A stretch of DNA of 64,000 nucleotides. Origin: Sphingomonas echinoides (GTDB lineage Bacteria > Pseudomonadota > Alphaproteobacteria > Sphingomonadales > Sphingomonadaceae). Below the pieces are notes generated by a model. The model was not told where the DNA came from and did no database searches. It saw nothing but the letters and a program-made list of their open reading frames with translations. The position numbers were made by a program, and so were the translations under genes. The stretch is from positions 1 through 64,000 of the forward strand of contig NZ_JAPYKK010000018.1 in assembly GCF_029623395.1 (NCBI RefSeq), given 5' to 3'. Position 1 is the stretch's first letter; each line of letters begins with the position of its first letter. Below are positions 41,686 to 51,788 of this stretch, in pieces.

Positions 41686-43038
41686 CTACGCCGGCTCCCG
41701 CGCCAACCATTCCTCGAGCCACTTGATCGTATAATCCCCCGCCTGAAACTCGGGATCCTCGATAAGCGCCTGATGTAGCGGGATTGTCGTGGTCGGCCCG
41801 TCGATGACGAACTCCTCGAGCGCCCGCCGCAATCGCCGGATCGCACCCGCACGGGTGGTGCCGTAGACGATCAGCTTGGCGATCATCGAATCGTAATATG
41901 GCGGCACGCGGTAGCCCGCATACAGCCCGCTATCGACCCGAACGTTCATCCCGCCCGGTGCATGGAACTGCTTGATAAGCCCCGGAGAAGGCGCGAAAGT
42001 TCGCGGGTCCTCGGCATTGATCCGGCACTCGATGGCATGGCCGCGGAACTGGATGTCTTCCTGCCGCAACGTCAGGCCATGGCCCTCGGCGATGCGAATC
42101 TGTTCGCGAACAAGATCGAGTCCCGTAATCGCTTCGGTCACGGGATGCTCGACCTGCAGCCGCGTGTTCATCTCGATGAAGTAGAACTCACCGTTTTCCC
42201 ACAAGAATTCGATCGTCCCCGCACCGCGATAGCCCATGTCCGCCATCGCCTTCGCGCAGATGCCCCCCATGCGCGCGCGGTCCTCTTCGCCCAGCACGGG
42301 CGACGGAGCCTCTTCCAGCACCTTCTGGTGGCGACGCTGGAGCGAACAGTCGCGCTCCCCCAGATGGATCGCGTTGCCTTCGCCGTCTCCGAACACCTGG
42401 AATTCGATATGGCGCGGATTACCAAGGTATTTTTCAAGATAGACCGTCGCGTCACCGAACGCGGCCTTCGCCTCGCTGCCGGCCTGCTGCATCAAGGTCT
42501 CGAGTTGGTCTTCGGAGGTGCAGACCTTCATTCCACGCCCGCCGCCGCCCGATGCCGCTTTAATAATAACGGGATAACCTGCCGCCGCGGCAATTTCCTT
42601 GGCTTCGGCGAGATCGCTGATCGGTCCGGCCGACCCCGGCACGAGCGGCAGCCCAAGCGCGCCAGCGGTCCGCTTGGCCTCGATCTTGTCACCCATCGTC
42701 CGGATGTGTTCGGGCTTTGGGCCCACGAAAATGATGTCGTGCGCTTCGACGATTTCCGCGAACTTGGCGTTCTCGCTCAGGAAACCATAGCCCGGATGGA
42801 TCGCATCCGCACCCGAGATTTCGGCCGCGGAAATGATGTTCGGGATATTGAGATAGCTTTCGCTCGCCGACGGCGGTCCAATGCAGATCGCCTGATCGGC
42901 CAGCCGCACGTGCATCGCGTCCGCGTCGGCGGTCGAATGCACTGCGACCGTTTGGATACCCATCTCGTGGCACGCGCGGTGGATGCGGAGCGCGATCTCG
43001 CCACGGTTGGCGATCAACAGCTTCTTGATTTCGGCCAT
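41686..43038 (-). CDS. accC: Acetyl-CoA carboxylase, biotin carboxylase subunit
   Basis: Carboxylates the biotin of AccB with bicarbonate and ATP. The 450-residue ATP-grasp enzyme shows [32 protein letters not shown], the glycine-rich ATP loop [13 protein letters not shown], and [16 protein letters not shown] with catalytic Arg. It lies two bases after accB and is the end of the aroQ-accB-accC block. Confidence 0.97.
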   Translation of the reverse strand: MAEIKKLLIANRGEIALRIHRACHEMGIQTVAVHSTADADAMHVRLADQAICIGPPSASESYLNIPNIISAAEISGADAIHPGYGFLSENAKFAEIVEAHDIIFVGPKPEHIRTMGDKIEAKRTAGALGLPLVPGSAGPISDLAEAKEIAAAAGYPVIIKAASGGGGRGMKVCTSEDQLETLMQQAGSEAKAAFGDATVYLEKYLGNPRHIEFQVFGDGEGNAIHLGERDCSLQRRHQKVLEEAPSPVLGEEDRARMGGICAKAMADMGYRGAGTIEFLWENGEFYFIEMNTRLQVEHPVTEAITGLDLVREQIRIAEGHGLTLRQEDIQFRGHAIECRINAEDPRTFAPSPGLIKQFHAPGGMNVRVDSGLYAGYRVPPYYDSMIAKLIVYGTTRAGAIRRLRRALEEFVIDGPTTTIPLHQALIEDPEFQAGDYTIKWLEEWLAREPA

Positions 43039-43040
43039 GA

Positions 43041-43517
43041 TTATTCGACGACCACCAAGGGCTGGTCGAACTCGACCGGCTGGCCGCTCGTCACCAGCAC
43101 AGCACTCACGCGTCCGGCGGTCGGTGCGAGGATCGGGTTCATCACCTTCATCGCTTCGACGATCAGCAGCGTATCGCCGGCTGCAACCGTATCGCCAACG
43201 CTGACGAACGCTTTCGCTTCCGGGTTGGGCGACAGATAGGCGGTGCCCACCATCGGGGATTTGACCGCATTGAGCGTCGACGGCGCCGCGCTCGCGACGA
43301 TCTCGGGCGACGCGGTAGCGCTTGGCGCCGCTGCCGTTGCCATCGGGGCATATTGCACAGGCGCAGCAGCCGCTGCGGCCTTGCGCGCAATACGAATCTT
43401 TCGGCCGCCGTCTTCGACCTCGATCTCGGTCAAGGACGTGTCGTCCAGCAATTGTGCAAGCTGACGGACCAGATCGACATCGATCCGCATGGCGTCGGCA
43501 GTGGTATCTTCGGGCAT
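43041..43517 (-). CDS. accB: Acetyl-CoA carboxylase biotin carboxyl carrier protein
   Basis: The 158-residue carrier holds biotin on K124 in the motif EAMKVMN. An N-terminal helical part ([35 protein letters not shown]) is followed by an Ala/Pro-rich linker and the biotinyl domain from about residue 82. The start MPEDTT is chosen because AGGGA lies five bases ahead; an upstream ATG would add nine residues. BirA, at 31 kb, is the expected biotinylating enzyme. Confidence 0.95.
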   Translation of the reverse strand: MPEDTTADAMRIDVDLVRQLAQLLDDTSLTEIEVEDGGRKIRIARKAAAAAAPVQYAPMATAAAPSATASPEIVASAAPSTLNAVKSPMVGTAYLSPNPEAKAFVSVGDTVAAGDTLLIVEAMKVMNPILAPTAGRVSAVLVTSGQPVEFDQPLVVVE

Positions 43518-43556
43518 AAATTCCCTATGCTCCCTGTTTTTCAAGGGTGCGTCCTG

Positions 43557-43991
43557 TCAGAGTCGTGCCGCCGCTTCAAGCGCCAGCAGGTAGGATAACG
43601 CGCCAAACCCGCTGATCGTGCCTTTGACGGCAGGGGAGATACGGCTGACGTGCCGAAAGGCTTCGCGCGCGTGCGGGTTGGACAGGTGGACTTCGATCAC
43701 GGGGGTGCGAACCGCCTTGATCGCATCCAGCAAGGCAACCGAGGTGTGCGTAAAGGCGGCGGCGTTGAGGATCACGGCCTTAGCGGGCAGGGCCTGTGCC
43801 TCGTGGATCCAGTCGACCAGATGGCCTTCGTGGTTCGATTGCCGCAGGTCGATTGCAAATCCCAACTCCCGGGCTCTGTCCTCGAGCTGGCCTGCAATGT
43901 CATCGAGCGTCTCGGCACCATAGATTTCCGGCTCGCGCGTGCCGAGCAGGTTGAGGTTGGGGCCGTTGAGGACGAAGATCGTTTGAGGCAT
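43557..43991 (-). CDS. aroQ: 3-dehydroquinate dehydratase, type II
   Basis: Third step of the shikimate pathway. The 144-residue protein contains LNGPNLNLLGTREPEIYG with catalytic Y24, RQSNHEGHLVDWIHEA, NAAAFTHTSVALLDAI, and EVHLSNPHAREAFRHVS. It heads the aroQ-accB-accC run, common in proteobacteria. Confidence 0.97.
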   Translation of the reverse strand: MPQTIFVLNGPNLNLLGTREPEIYGAETLDDIAGQLEDRARELGFAIDLRQSNHEGHLVDWIHEAQALPAKAVILNAAAFTHTSVALLDAIKAVRTPVIEVHLSNPHAREAFRHVSRISPAVKGTISGFGALSYLLALEAAARL

Positions 43992-44152
43992 CCGGGGCTG
44001 GCTTTCGTGTGGCGACGCGGTGGAGACCTCCTATATCAAACGGACACCGCCCTCCAACCGTTCGTGTCGTGCGCCCCGAAGGCGTCGCGCAGATGGGTCG
44101 ACTTCGCGCGATGCGGGCGGCATGAAGGCGCCGAAACGGGAATGGGTAACCG

Positions 44153-45157
44153 ATGCATAGCGATGGAACTGTCAGCATTCAGGTCAACGGCGAGCACCGC
44201 CGCGTTCGCGCGGGTCTCAGCCTGGCGGATCTTGCCGCCGATCTTGGCCTTGCGCCGGAGAAAGTTGCCGTGGAGCGTAACCTGGAGGTGGTGCCCCGGT
44301 CGACTTTAGCGGACGTTCAGGTCGAGGATGGCGACGAACTCGAGATCGTGCATTTCGTCGGCGGCGGCGATCACATCCCGACAATTGATACGGACACCTG
44401 GACGGTTGCTGGCCGGACCTTTCGGTCGCGGTTGATCGTCGGGACAGGCAAATACAAGGACTTCGCGCAGAATGCCGCCGCCTTGGAAGCGTCGGGGGCA
44501 GAGATCGTCACGGTCGCGGTGCGCCGCGTCAACGTCAGCGACCCCAACGCGCCGATGCTGACCGACTTCATCGATCCGAAAAAGGTTACTTACCTTCCCA
44601 ACACGGCGGGGTGTTTCGATGCCGATTCGGCGATTCGCACGCTGCGATTGGCGCGCGAGGCGGGCGGTTGGGACTTGGTGAAGCTCGAAGTGCTGGGCGA
44701 AGCGCGGACGCTGTATCCCGACATGGTGGAAACGCTTCGGGCAACCGAAGTTCTTGCGAACGAGGGGTTTCTGCCGATGGTTTATTGCGTCGACGATCCG
44801 ATCGCAGCGAAGCGTCTTGAGAACGCCGGTGCGGTTGCGATCATGCCACTGGGCGCGCCGATCGGGTCCGGCCTTGGCATCCAGAACCGGGTGACGATTC
44901 GCCTGATTGTCGAGGGCGCAAGCGTACCGGTGCTGGTCGACGCGGGTGTGGGGTCAGCATCCGATGCCGCAGTCGCGATGGAGCTTGGCTGCGACGGCGT
45001 GCTGATGAACACAGCGATCGCCGAGGCAAAGAATCCGGTCATGATGGCGGCGGCGATGAAGGCCGCGGTGGAAGCAGGGCGGCTGTCGTATCGAGCGGGG
45101 CGGATGGGCATGCGCCGCTATGCGGATCCGTCGAGTCCATTGGCTGGGCTTATCTGA
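44153..45157 (+). CDS. thiSG: Fused sulfur carrier ThiS and thiazole synthase ThiG
   Basis: A 334-residue fusion. Residues 1-72 are ThiS ([20 protein letters not shown], then [11 protein letters not shown] and [12 protein letters not shown]); residues 80-334 are ThiG, which forms the thiazole phosphate of thiamine. ThiG markers are [32 protein letters not shown], the Schiff-base lysine in LVKLEVLGE (about K177), and [21 protein letters not shown]. ThiS normally ends in a free GlyGly that is converted to a thiocarboxylate; here the GGG (70-72) is internal. Convergent with truA, overlapping by 8 bp. Confidence 0.93.
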   Translation: MHSDGTVSIQVNGEHRRVRAGLSLADLAADLGLAPEKVAVERNLEVVPRSTLADVQVEDGDELEIVHFVGGGDHIPTIDTDTWTVAGRTFRSRLIVGTGKYKDFAQNAAALEASGAEIVTVAVRRVNVSDPNAPMLTDFIDPKKVTYLPNTAGCFDADSAIRTLRLAREAGGWDLVKLEVLGEARTLYPDMVETLRATEVLANEGFLPMVYCVDDPIAAKRLENAGAVAIMPLGAPIGSGLGIQNRVTIRLIVEGASVPVLVDAGVGSASDAAVAMELGCDGVLMNTAIAEAKNPVMMAAAMKAAVEAGRLSYRAGRMGMRRYADPSSPLAGLI

Positions 45158-45935
45158 TACCGGCTGCGCATTCCGTACTGTTGACGACTGACTCGGCGGG
45201 ATAATCTGCGCTCAGGAAGAACAGTCCATCTGGCGGCGCATTGAAGCCAAGGGCGGTGCGGTCGCGCGCTTGGAGGGCTGCCGTCAGGTCCTCGGGCGAC
45301 CATTTGCCTTCACCCACCAGTGCGAGACAGCCGACCATCGAACGGACCTGATGATGCAGAAACGATCGCGCCGAAGCGAACACGCTGATCCGGTCACCCT
45401 TGGCGACGACGTCTAGTCGGTCGAGCGTCCGGAGCGGGCTGTCGGCCTGACAATGGGCTGAGCGGAAGGTGGTAAAATCATGTCGGCCAACCAGTCTGGC
45501 CGCTCCCGCGGCCATTGCCGCCGCATCAATTTCTCCGGGAATGCGCCAAGCAAGACCGCGTTCAAACGTCAGCGGAGCGCGGCGGAGGACAATGCGATAC
45601 TCATAATGCCGTCCGACGCAGGAAAAGCGGGCGTGCCAGTCCTCGGGGACGATTTCGCACGCGGTAATAGCGACCGGGTCCGGACGCAGCTTGGCATTGA
45701 GAGCTTCCATCAGCCGGAATGGCGTCAAGTCACGCGCGAGATCGAGATGCGCCCGCATTGCAATCCCGTGGACGCCGGCGTCGGTCCGCCCAGCGGCATG
45801 GACCGCGACCGTCTCACTGGTGATCGCATGGGCGGCGCGCTCGATCGCGGCCTGCACCGTCGGACCATGATGCTGGCGTTGCCACCCCATGAAGGGTCGT
45901 CCATCAAATTCTACTGTAATCGCAAAGCGTTTCAA
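45150..45935 (-). CDS. truA: tRNA pseudouridine synthase A
   Basis: Modifies U38-U40 in tRNA anticodon arms. The 261-residue protein has the catalytic D52 in [23 protein letters not shown] near the start, and [17 protein letters not shown] near the C-terminus. It overlaps fmt by 4 bp (ATGA), so the two are translationally coupled, and its end overlaps thiSG from the other strand. Confidence 0.97.
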   Translation of the reverse strand: MKRFAITVEFDGRPFMGWQRQHHGPTVQAAIERAAHAITSETVAVHAAGRTDAGVHGIAMRAHLDLARDLTPFRLMEALNAKLRPDPVAITACEIVPEDWHARFSCVGRHYEYRIVLRRAPLTFERGLAWRIPGEIDAAAMAAGAARLVGRHDFTTFRSAHCQADSPLRTLDRLDVVAKGDRISVFASARSFLHHQVRSMVGCLALVGEGKWSPEDLTAALQARDRTALGFNAPPDGLFFLSADYPAESVVNSTECAAGIR

Positions 45936-46837
45936 AGAACGGTTCCCACAGGTATGGAAAAGCCGCGGAGCAGGTCAGCTGCCTCCATCGCGCTCCGGCC
46001 TGCGCGTTGCAATACGGTCGGTCGGATTGCGCCGTCTGCACAGGCAATCGTCAACTGGTCGTCGATCACCGTTCCAGGCGAGGCCGACGCGTCGGTGACG
46101 ACATCGACCGCAAGGAGTTTGATTCGCTCCCCAGCAACTTCGATGAACGCGCCGGGCACTGGATTGAAGGCGCGGACCTGCCGTTCGATCGCCGCGGCAT
46201 TCTGCGTAAGATCGATTCGGGCTTCGGTTTTCTCGATCTTCGCAGCGTAGGTTACCCCGGCGTCGGGTTGTGGTTGTGGCAGATAAGACGACAAGTTTGC
46301 CAGGGTTTCCACCATCAGCCGCGCACCCATGGCGCTAAGCTCCGCGGTCAGTATCCCCGCAGTTTTCTCTCCGATCGAGGTCTCGTCTCGGAGCAGGACC
46401 GGTCCGGTGTCGAGCCCGGCTTCCATACCCATGATGCAGACTCCCGTTGTTGCATCTCCTGCGAGAATGGCTCGATGGATTGGCGCTGCGCCGCGCCAGC
46501 GGGGAAGGAGGGAGGCATGGACGTTAAGGCATCCGTGGGGGGGTGCATCCAGGATCGCGCGCGGCAGGATCAAACCGTACGCTGCGACGACCGCAATGTC
46601 CGCATCGAACCGCGCGAATTCTGCCTGCGCCTCCGCGTCCCGCAAGCTTGCCGGGGTCCGTACCGCAATACCGAGCGCCTCGGCCCGCGCATGAACGGGA
46701 GTCGGTGTCAGCGCTTTGCCGCGCCCTGCGCGTCGGGGGGGCTGGCTGTAGGATGCTACGACCTCGTGTCCCGCATCGACCAATGCCTGGAGGATCGGAA
46801 CGGAGAAGTCGGGCGTGCCCATGAAGATGATCCGCAT
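45932..46837 (-). CDS. fmt: Methionyl-tRNA formyltransferase
   Basis: Formylates initiator methionyl-tRNA. The 301-residue protein shows [54 protein letters not shown] with the catalytic Asn-His, and [22 protein letters not shown]. The start at 46837 fits the family; an in-frame ATG 33 bases upstream adds an Arg-rich stretch. def, its usual partner, lies 0.8 kb away beyond recR. Confidence 0.96.
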   Translation of the reverse strand: MRIIFMGTPDFSVPILQALVDAGHEVVASYSQPPRRAGRGKALTPTPVHARAEALGIAVRTPASLRDAEAQAEFARFDADIAVVAAYGLILPRAILDAPPHGCLNVHASLLPRWRGAAPIHRAILAGDATTGVCIMGMEAGLDTGPVLLRDETSIGEKTAGILTAELSAMGARLMVETLANLSSYLPQPQPDAGVTYAAKIEKTEARIDLTQNAAAIERQVRAFNPVPGAFIEVAGERIKLLAVDVVTDASASPGTVIDDQLTIACADGAIRPTVLQRAGRSAMEAADLLRGFSIPVGTVL

Positions 46838-46892
46838 GGCGCGATGCTGTGGCCGCTTGCGCAGGCGCAAGGCAACCCCCTATCTGTTCTGC

Positions 46893-47489
46893 ATGGCTTC
46901 CCCAGAAATCGACGCGCTGACCCAGGCGCTTGCCAAGCTCCCCGGGCTTGGTCCGCGGTCGGCGCGGCGCGCGGTGCTGCATTTGCTCAAGAAGCGCGAG
47001 GCAGCACTCGGACCGTTGCTTAACGCTTTGATGGCGGTGGAAGAGAACCTCGCAACCTGTTCCATCTGCGGCAACGTCGATACGACGGACCCATGCGGCG
47101 TGTGTTCGGACCAACGCCGGGATCCGCGCGCTCTGTGCGTCGTCGAGGAAGTCGCCGATCTTTGGGCGCTCGATCGCTCGCGACTGTTTCCGGGGCGGTT
47201 CCACGTGCTCGGGGGCAGACTCTCGGCTTTGGAAGGCGTGCGTCCTGAGGATCTCGCGATCGATTCACTTGTACGACGGATTGCTGACGGCGGGATCGAC
47301 GAGGTCGTTCTGGCGATGAACGCGACACTAGAAGGGCAAACCACCGCGCATTACATTGCCGAACGGATCGAGCGGTTCCCGATCCGCATCACGCAACTCG
47401 CCCATGGGCTCCCAGTCGGCGGCGAGCTAGATTATCTGGATGAGGGAACGCTGGCACAGGCGCTTCGCGCCCGGCGACCTGTCAGCTAG
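46893..47489 (+). CDS. recR: Recombination protein RecR
   Basis: With RecF and RecO it loads RecA at gaps. The 198-residue protein has a helix-hairpin-helix ([17 protein letters not shown]), a zinc finger C56, C59, C68, C71, and a Toprim domain ([33 protein letters not shown]). It is divergent from fmt with a 55-bp gap. MASPEID is the natural start. Confidence 0.96.
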   Translation: MASPEIDALTQALAKLPGLGPRSARRAVLHLLKKREAALGPLLNALMAVEENLATCSICGNVDTTDPCGVCSDQRRDPRALCVVEEVADLWALDRSRLFPGRFHVLGGRLSALEGVRPEDLAIDSLVRRIADGGIDEVVLAMNATLEGQTTAHYIAERIERFPIRITQLAHGLPVGGELDYLDEGTLAQALRARRPVS

Positions 47490-47633
47490 TCTTCGTCGAG
47501 CAGGTCAACCTACTCTGTTACTTGTATATTCCAGCTTTCTTCGAGCGGATATCTTCTCGTCCAAAGGCGCATAAACGTGAAGAAGGGAGGCCGCGACCTT
47601 GACGCACTGCCCGTGCTTTCCTAGCTCGCGAGA

Positions 47634-48164
47634 ATGGCTGTCTTAGAAATTCTCGAAATCCCGCATCCCGGGCTCCGCGCCGTCGCCAAACCCGTCGCGC
47701 AAGTGGATGATTCCGTGCGGACGATCGTGCGGGACATGTTTGATACAATGTACGACGCGCGGGGGATCGGTCTTGCCGCGACCCAGGTTGCGATCGAACA
47801 GCGAATCGTGGTGATCGATCTGCAGGAACCAGAAGGCGAGGGCGAAGATGCCAAGCCGGTGAGAAAGCCGCTGGTGTTCATCAACCCCGAACTGGTTTCG
47901 GTTAGCGACGAACTCTCGGTCTACGCCGAGGGTTGCCTGTCGATTCCAGAGCAATACGCCGACGTAGAGCGTCCTGCACGGTGTCGTGCGACATGGCTCG
48001 ACGAGCAGGGCGAACGGCAGGAGGGCGATCTTGACGGGTTGCTTGCCACCGCGTTCCAGCATGAGATCGACCATCTTAACGGCGTGCTGTTCATCGATCA
48101 CATCTCGAAGCTCAAGCGTGACATGCTGATGAAGAAGCTTACCAAGATGCGCAAGGCGGGCTAA
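47634..48164 (+). CDS. def: Peptide deformylase
   Basis: Removes the N-formyl group from new proteins. The 176-residue metalloprotease has the three motifs GIGLAATQ (44-51), EGCLSIP with C101, and QHEIDH with H143, E144, H147. It acts with fmt. Two hairpins follow before fhs on the other strand. Confidence 0.97.
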   Translation: MAVLEILEIPHPGLRAVAKPVAQVDDSVRTIVRDMFDTMYDARGIGLAATQVAIEQRIVVIDLQEPEGEGEDAKPVRKPLVFINPELVSVSDELSVYAEGCLSIPEQYADVERPARCRATWLDEQGERQEGDLDGLLATAFQHEIDHLNGVLFIDHISKLKRDMLMKKLTKMRKAG

Positions 48165-48173
48165 AGCCAGTCT

Positions 48174-48205
48174 CCTGAGTGTTTCTGCGAAGGCAGGCAC
48201 TCAGG
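48174..48205. terminator. Hairpin after def
   Basis: CCTGAGTG (48174-48181) pairs with CACTCAGG (48198-48205), ten bases after the def stop. With the next hairpin it fills the convergent def-fhs gap. Confidence 0.5.
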
Positions 48206-48230
48206 GCGACGAGCGCAGTTCGCCGTTACC

Positions 48231-48258
48231 CTGTTCTCCGGCTTTCGCAGGAGAACAG
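48231..48258. terminator. Second hairpin in the def-fhs gap
   Basis: CTGTTCTCC (48231-48239) and GGAGAACAG (48250-48258) form a perfect 9-bp stem with a 10-base loop, 20 bp beyond the fhs stop. Confidence 0.6.
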
Positions 48259-48277
48259 TGATACGTCTCTGACGTCT

Positions 48278-49942
48278 TCAGAACAGCCCTTCGATCTCAC
48301 CACCTGCGCCGAAGTGGATTGTCTCCGCAGCTGGAACCCGCGGCAAGCCGGGCATTGTCATGATTTCCCCGCAGATCACCACGACAAAGCCCGCGCCTGC
48401 GCTCAGCCGTACTTCGCGTACCGGCACGACGTGGCCGGTCGGCGCACCAAGTTTCGAAGGATTGGTGGTGAAGCTGTACTGCGTCTTCGCCATGCAGACA
48501 GGCAAGTGCCCGAACCCGGCATCTTCCCATCGCGCCAGTTGCGCAAGGATGGATGGGTCGGCGATCGCCTCTTCCGCCCGATAGATCCGTGTCGCGACGG
48601 TGTTGATCTTCGCGAACAGCGAAAGGTCGTCGGCATAGAGCGGCGCGAATTGTCCGCCAGCATGGTCGCATAACGCGACGACGGCCTCAGCAAGGACCTC
48701 CGCCCCAGCGCCTCCGTCCGCCCAATGTGTGCACAGCACCGCATCGCATCCTTGCGCGGTCGCGATCTCTTGGATTGCCTCGAATTCTTCGAGCGTATCG
48801 CTGTCGAACCGATTGACGGCGACAACCACCGGCACCCCGAACATGCGGACGTTCTCGATATGACGTGCGAGGTTCACGCCTCCGCGCCGGACCGCATCTA
48901 CGTTGGGTGCGGAGAGATCTGCTTTTGCCACCCCGCCATTCATTTTGAGCGCGCGGACCGTCGCCACGATGACGGTCGCGTCTGGCTTCAATCCTGCCTG
49001 GCGGCATTTGATATCGAAGAATTTCTCCGCTCCCAGGTCGGCGCCAAACCCAGCTTCGGTCACGACATAATCCGCGAGGCCGAGCGCGGTGCGCGTCGCG
49101 ATGACAGAGTTGCAGCCATGCGCGATGTTCGCGAACGGCCCGCCATGGATCAGCGCTGGCGTCCCCTCGAGCGTCTGGACAAGGTTGGGCTTGATCGCCT
49201 GCGCAAGCAGCACCGCCATTGCACCGTCGGCCTTCAGGTCCTTCGCGGTCACCGGCCGCCGGTCACGCGTATAGGCGACCACGATCCGCCCCAGCCGCGC
49301 TTCGAGATCGTGCAGGTCGGCCGCAAGGCACAGGATCGCCATGACTTCGGATGCGACGGTGATGTCGAAGCCGCTTTCGCGCGGAAACCCGTTCGCTGGA
49401 CCGCCAAGCGATTGTGCGATGTCGCGCAAAGCGCGGTCGTTCATATCCAATACGCGCCGCCACACGATCCGCCGCACGTCAATGTCGAGCGCGTTGCCCC
49501 AATGGACGTGATTATCGATCATCGCCGCCAGCAGGTTGTGCGCCGAGGTGATCGCGTGGAAGTCGCCGGTGAAATGGAGGTTAATGTCCTCCATTGGAAC
49601 GACCTGCGCGTAGCCACCACCTGTTGCGCCGCCCTTGGTGCCGAAACACGGTCCGAGCGAGGGTTCTCGCAGGGCTAGCATCGTCTTCCGTCCGGTTCGG
49701 TTGAGCGCGTCAGCCAAACCAACCGAAGTGGTCGACTTGCCTTCGCCCGCGGGAGTCGGGTTAATCGCAGTCACCAGGATGAGCTTGCCGGTCTCGGTGC
49801 GCGACGGCAGTTGCGCCACATCGATCTTGGCCTTGTGATGGCCGTATGGCTCGACCGCCTCCGTGGGAATGCCCGCCGCGGCGGCGATGGCGGCAATGGG
49901 TTGCAGGGTGGCGGCGCGCGAGATCGCAATATCAGAGAGCAT
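48278..49942 (-). CDS. fhs: Formate-tetrahydrofolate ligase
   Basis: Makes 10-formyl-tetrahydrofolate from formate, THF and ATP, feeding purine and formyl-methionine synthesis. The 554-residue protein has the P-loop [43 protein letters not shown], the [15 protein letters not shown] stretch and [19 protein letters not shown]. It is in close reach of fmt and def, both users of this one-carbon unit. Confidence 0.97.
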   Translation of the reverse strand: MLSDIAISRAATLQPIAAIAAAAGIPTEAVEPYGHHKAKIDVAQLPSRTETGKLILVTAINPTPAGEGKSTTSVGLADALNRTGRKTMLALREPSLGPCFGTKGGATGGGYAQVVPMEDINLHFTGDFHAITSAHNLLAAMIDNHVHWGNALDIDVRRIVWRRVLDMNDRALRDIAQSLGGPANGFPRESGFDITVASEVMAILCLAADLHDLEARLGRIVVAYTRDRRPVTAKDLKADGAMAVLLAQAIKPNLVQTLEGTPALIHGGPFANIAHGCNSVIATRTALGLADYVVTEAGFGADLGAEKFFDIKCRQAGLKPDATVIVATVRALKMNGGVAKADLSAPNVDAVRRGGVNLARHIENVRMFGVPVVVAVNRFDSDTLEEFEAIQEIATAQGCDAVLCTHWADGGAGAEVLAEAVVALCDHAGGQFAPLYADDLSLFAKINTVATRIYRAEEAIADPSILAQLARWEDAGFGHLPVCMAKTQYSFTTNPSKLGAPTGHVVPVREVRLSAGAGFVVVICGEIMTMPGLPRVPAAETIHFGAGGEIEGLF

Positions 49943-50109
49943 CGCGCGGCTGTAGCGGGATAAGCAAGCAAGGGGGAGGGGGAAGCACCGATCGTTTGGC
50001 GAAGGGGTGGCGGCTGCTCACGTGATGCGGGTCTGCTTTGCGACGGGGTGCGCTTGTCCGCACGCCCTGGCACGGGTAAGGTTCACTGAATGTTCCAGCG
50101 AGACCCCTT

Positions 50110-51633
50110 ATGAACGGCCTGATGATTTCCCTGCTCGCAATCTGCGCTTTGCTGGTGGGGCTAGCTTTTGGATGGATGCTCGGCAGTCGCCCGCTTGCCG
50201 CCGCCCGCGCAGATGCAGCAGCACGCGATGCCGACTTTCGTCGTGCAATCTCCGATCTTGCCAGCGCCGAGCACCGCGCACGCGATACGGAACAGCTGCG
50301 CGCAGAGCTCGCTGTCATTCGCGATGAGCGCGACGTGGCGCGCTTGGAAAATACTGCACTGAAGACGCACGCTAACGCCTTCGAGAACCGCCTCGCGGAG
50401 ATGCACGCCAACAACGATGCACGTCTGAACGCCGATCGCGAAGCCCACGAGGCGCGTGTCGCCGAACTTCGTCAGACCACCGCAGCGCGGGAGAAGATGG
50501 TCGAGGATGCTCACGCTACACGCATCGGCGAACTGCTCCATGCCAAGGATTTGCTTGCGACGCAGTTTGCCGAGGTCTCGAACAAGCTGCTCAACGACGC
50601 GCAGGAAGTGTTTCTGAAGCGTGCCGACGAACGCTTCCGCCAATCCGAGGAGACAGCGGGGCATAACCTCAAGTCGATGCTTCAGCCGGTAAGCGACCGT
50701 CTGCTGAAATACGAGGAAGCGGTTACGCGCGTCGAGGGCGAGCGATTAAGCGCGTTCGACCAGTTAAAGGGACAGCTCGAAGGCCTGCGCGTAGGGCAGG
50801 AGAAGGTCTCCAGCGAGGCGGCCAAGCTCGTGAATTCGCTCCGCAATGCCCCCAAGTCGCGCGGGCGCTGGGGTGAGCAGCAGCTAAAAAATGTCTTGGA
50901 AACCTGTGGGTTGTCCGAGCATACAGATTTCCAGACTGAAGTGTCTGTGGCCGGTGGCGACGAAGGTGGACGGTTGCGACCCGATGCGATCGTCACCGTG
51001 CCGGGCGGTCGCAGTCTCGTCATCGACGCCAAGGTTTCACTCAACGCCTATCAGGATGCGTTCGGCGCTGTCGACGAGGCCGAGCGCGCCAAGGGACTGA
51101 CGATGCATGCGGCGGCGATGCGGGCGCACGTCAACGGGTTGGGCAACAAGGCCTATTGGAGCCAATTTGCCGATGCCCCCGATTACGTCATCATGTTCGT
51201 CCCGGGCGAGCATTTCCTGACTGCGGCGCTGGAGCAAGATCCGACATTGTGGGACTTCGCGTTCGACAAGCGCGTGCTGCTGGCGACACCGACCAATCTG
51301 ATTGCCATTGCGCGGACCGTGGCGGCGGTATGGCGGCAGGAGCGGCTGGCCAAGGAAGCCCGGCAAATCGGCGAGCTCGGCAAGGAATTGTACGAACGGA
51401 TTGCCAAGGCTGCCGGCGATTTGCGCAAGGTCGGCAGCGGACTGACGAGCGCCGTCAACAATTACAATACGTTTGTCTCAAGCTTCGAGAGCCGCGTACT
51501 CGTCAGCGGACGCAAGTTCCGCGATCTTAATATCGAGACGACGGCGCGCGAGATCGACGACGTTCCCCCGGTCGAGGCGCTCGCGCGCTATGGCGAGCCG
51601 GCTGCGCTGCCGGAGCCGACCGACGCGCCTTAG
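50110..51633 (+). CDS. rmuC: DNA recombination protein RmuC
   Basis: A 507-residue protein with an N-terminal membrane anchor (about 5-25), a long coiled coil (about 30-240, with many Ala, Glu, Arg and Lys) and a PD-(D/E)XK nuclease-like domain: RGRWGEQQLKNVLETCGL, LRPDAIVTVPGGRSLVIDAKV and VIMFVPGEHFLTAALEQDP. RmuC family members limit inversions and rearrangements. It is divergent from fhs, 167 bp apart; no recognisable regulatory site was seen in the gap. Confidence 0.93.
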   Translation: MNGLMISLLAICALLVGLAFGWMLGSRPLAAARADAAARDADFRRAISDLASAEHRARDTEQLRAELAVIRDERDVARLENTALKTHANAFENRLAEMHANNDARLNADREAHEARVAELRQTTAAREKMVEDAHATRIGELLHAKDLLATQFAEVSNKLLNDAQEVFLKRADERFRQSEETAGHNLKSMLQPVSDRLLKYEEAVTRVEGERLSAFDQLKGQLEGLRVGQEKVSSEAAKLVNSLRNAPKSRGRWGEQQLKNVLETCGLSEHTDFQTEVSVAGGDEGGRLRPDAIVTVPGGRSLVIDAKVSLNAYQDAFGAVDEAERAKGLTMHAAAMRAHVNGLGNKAYWSQFADAPDYVIMFVPGEHFLTAALEQDPTLWDFAFDKRVLLATPTNLIAIARTVAAVWRQERLAKEARQIGELGKELYERIAKAAGDLRKVGSGLTSAVNNYNTFVSSFESRVLVSGRKFRDLNIETTAREIDDVPPVEALARYGEPAALPEPTDAP

Positions 51634-51659
51634 CTTGGGCGGACTCTCCTTCGGGCCGC

Positions 51660-51760
51660 TTCCCCAGCGAAGGCCGGGGCCCAGCAGGACTGGTTTTTGA
51701 AACTGCGTGCTGCGCAACCAACCGTGGCCTTACCCCTGGGCCCCGGCCTTCGCCGGGGAA
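51660..51760. repeat. Long inverted repeat, CCCCGGC-type
   Basis: Two 25-base arms, 51660-51684 and 51736-51760, are near-perfect inverted copies (TTCCCC...GGGGCCCAG against CTGGGCCCC...GGGGAA) with one mismatch, separated by 51 bases. Each arm contains its own short hairpin core AGCGAAGGC/GCCTTCGCC. It sits between convergent rmuC and the flavoprotein gene and can terminate both. Confidence 0.85.
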
Positions 51761-51788
51761 ACGCATTCGAGGGATCGTTAGCCGCGTT

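Noticed and set aside
43992..44152. Possible TPP riboswitch ahead of the thiS-thiG fusion
   Set aside because: The conserved CTGAGA and CCTGATCTGG-type elements of the THI box are not visible in this 161-bp space.
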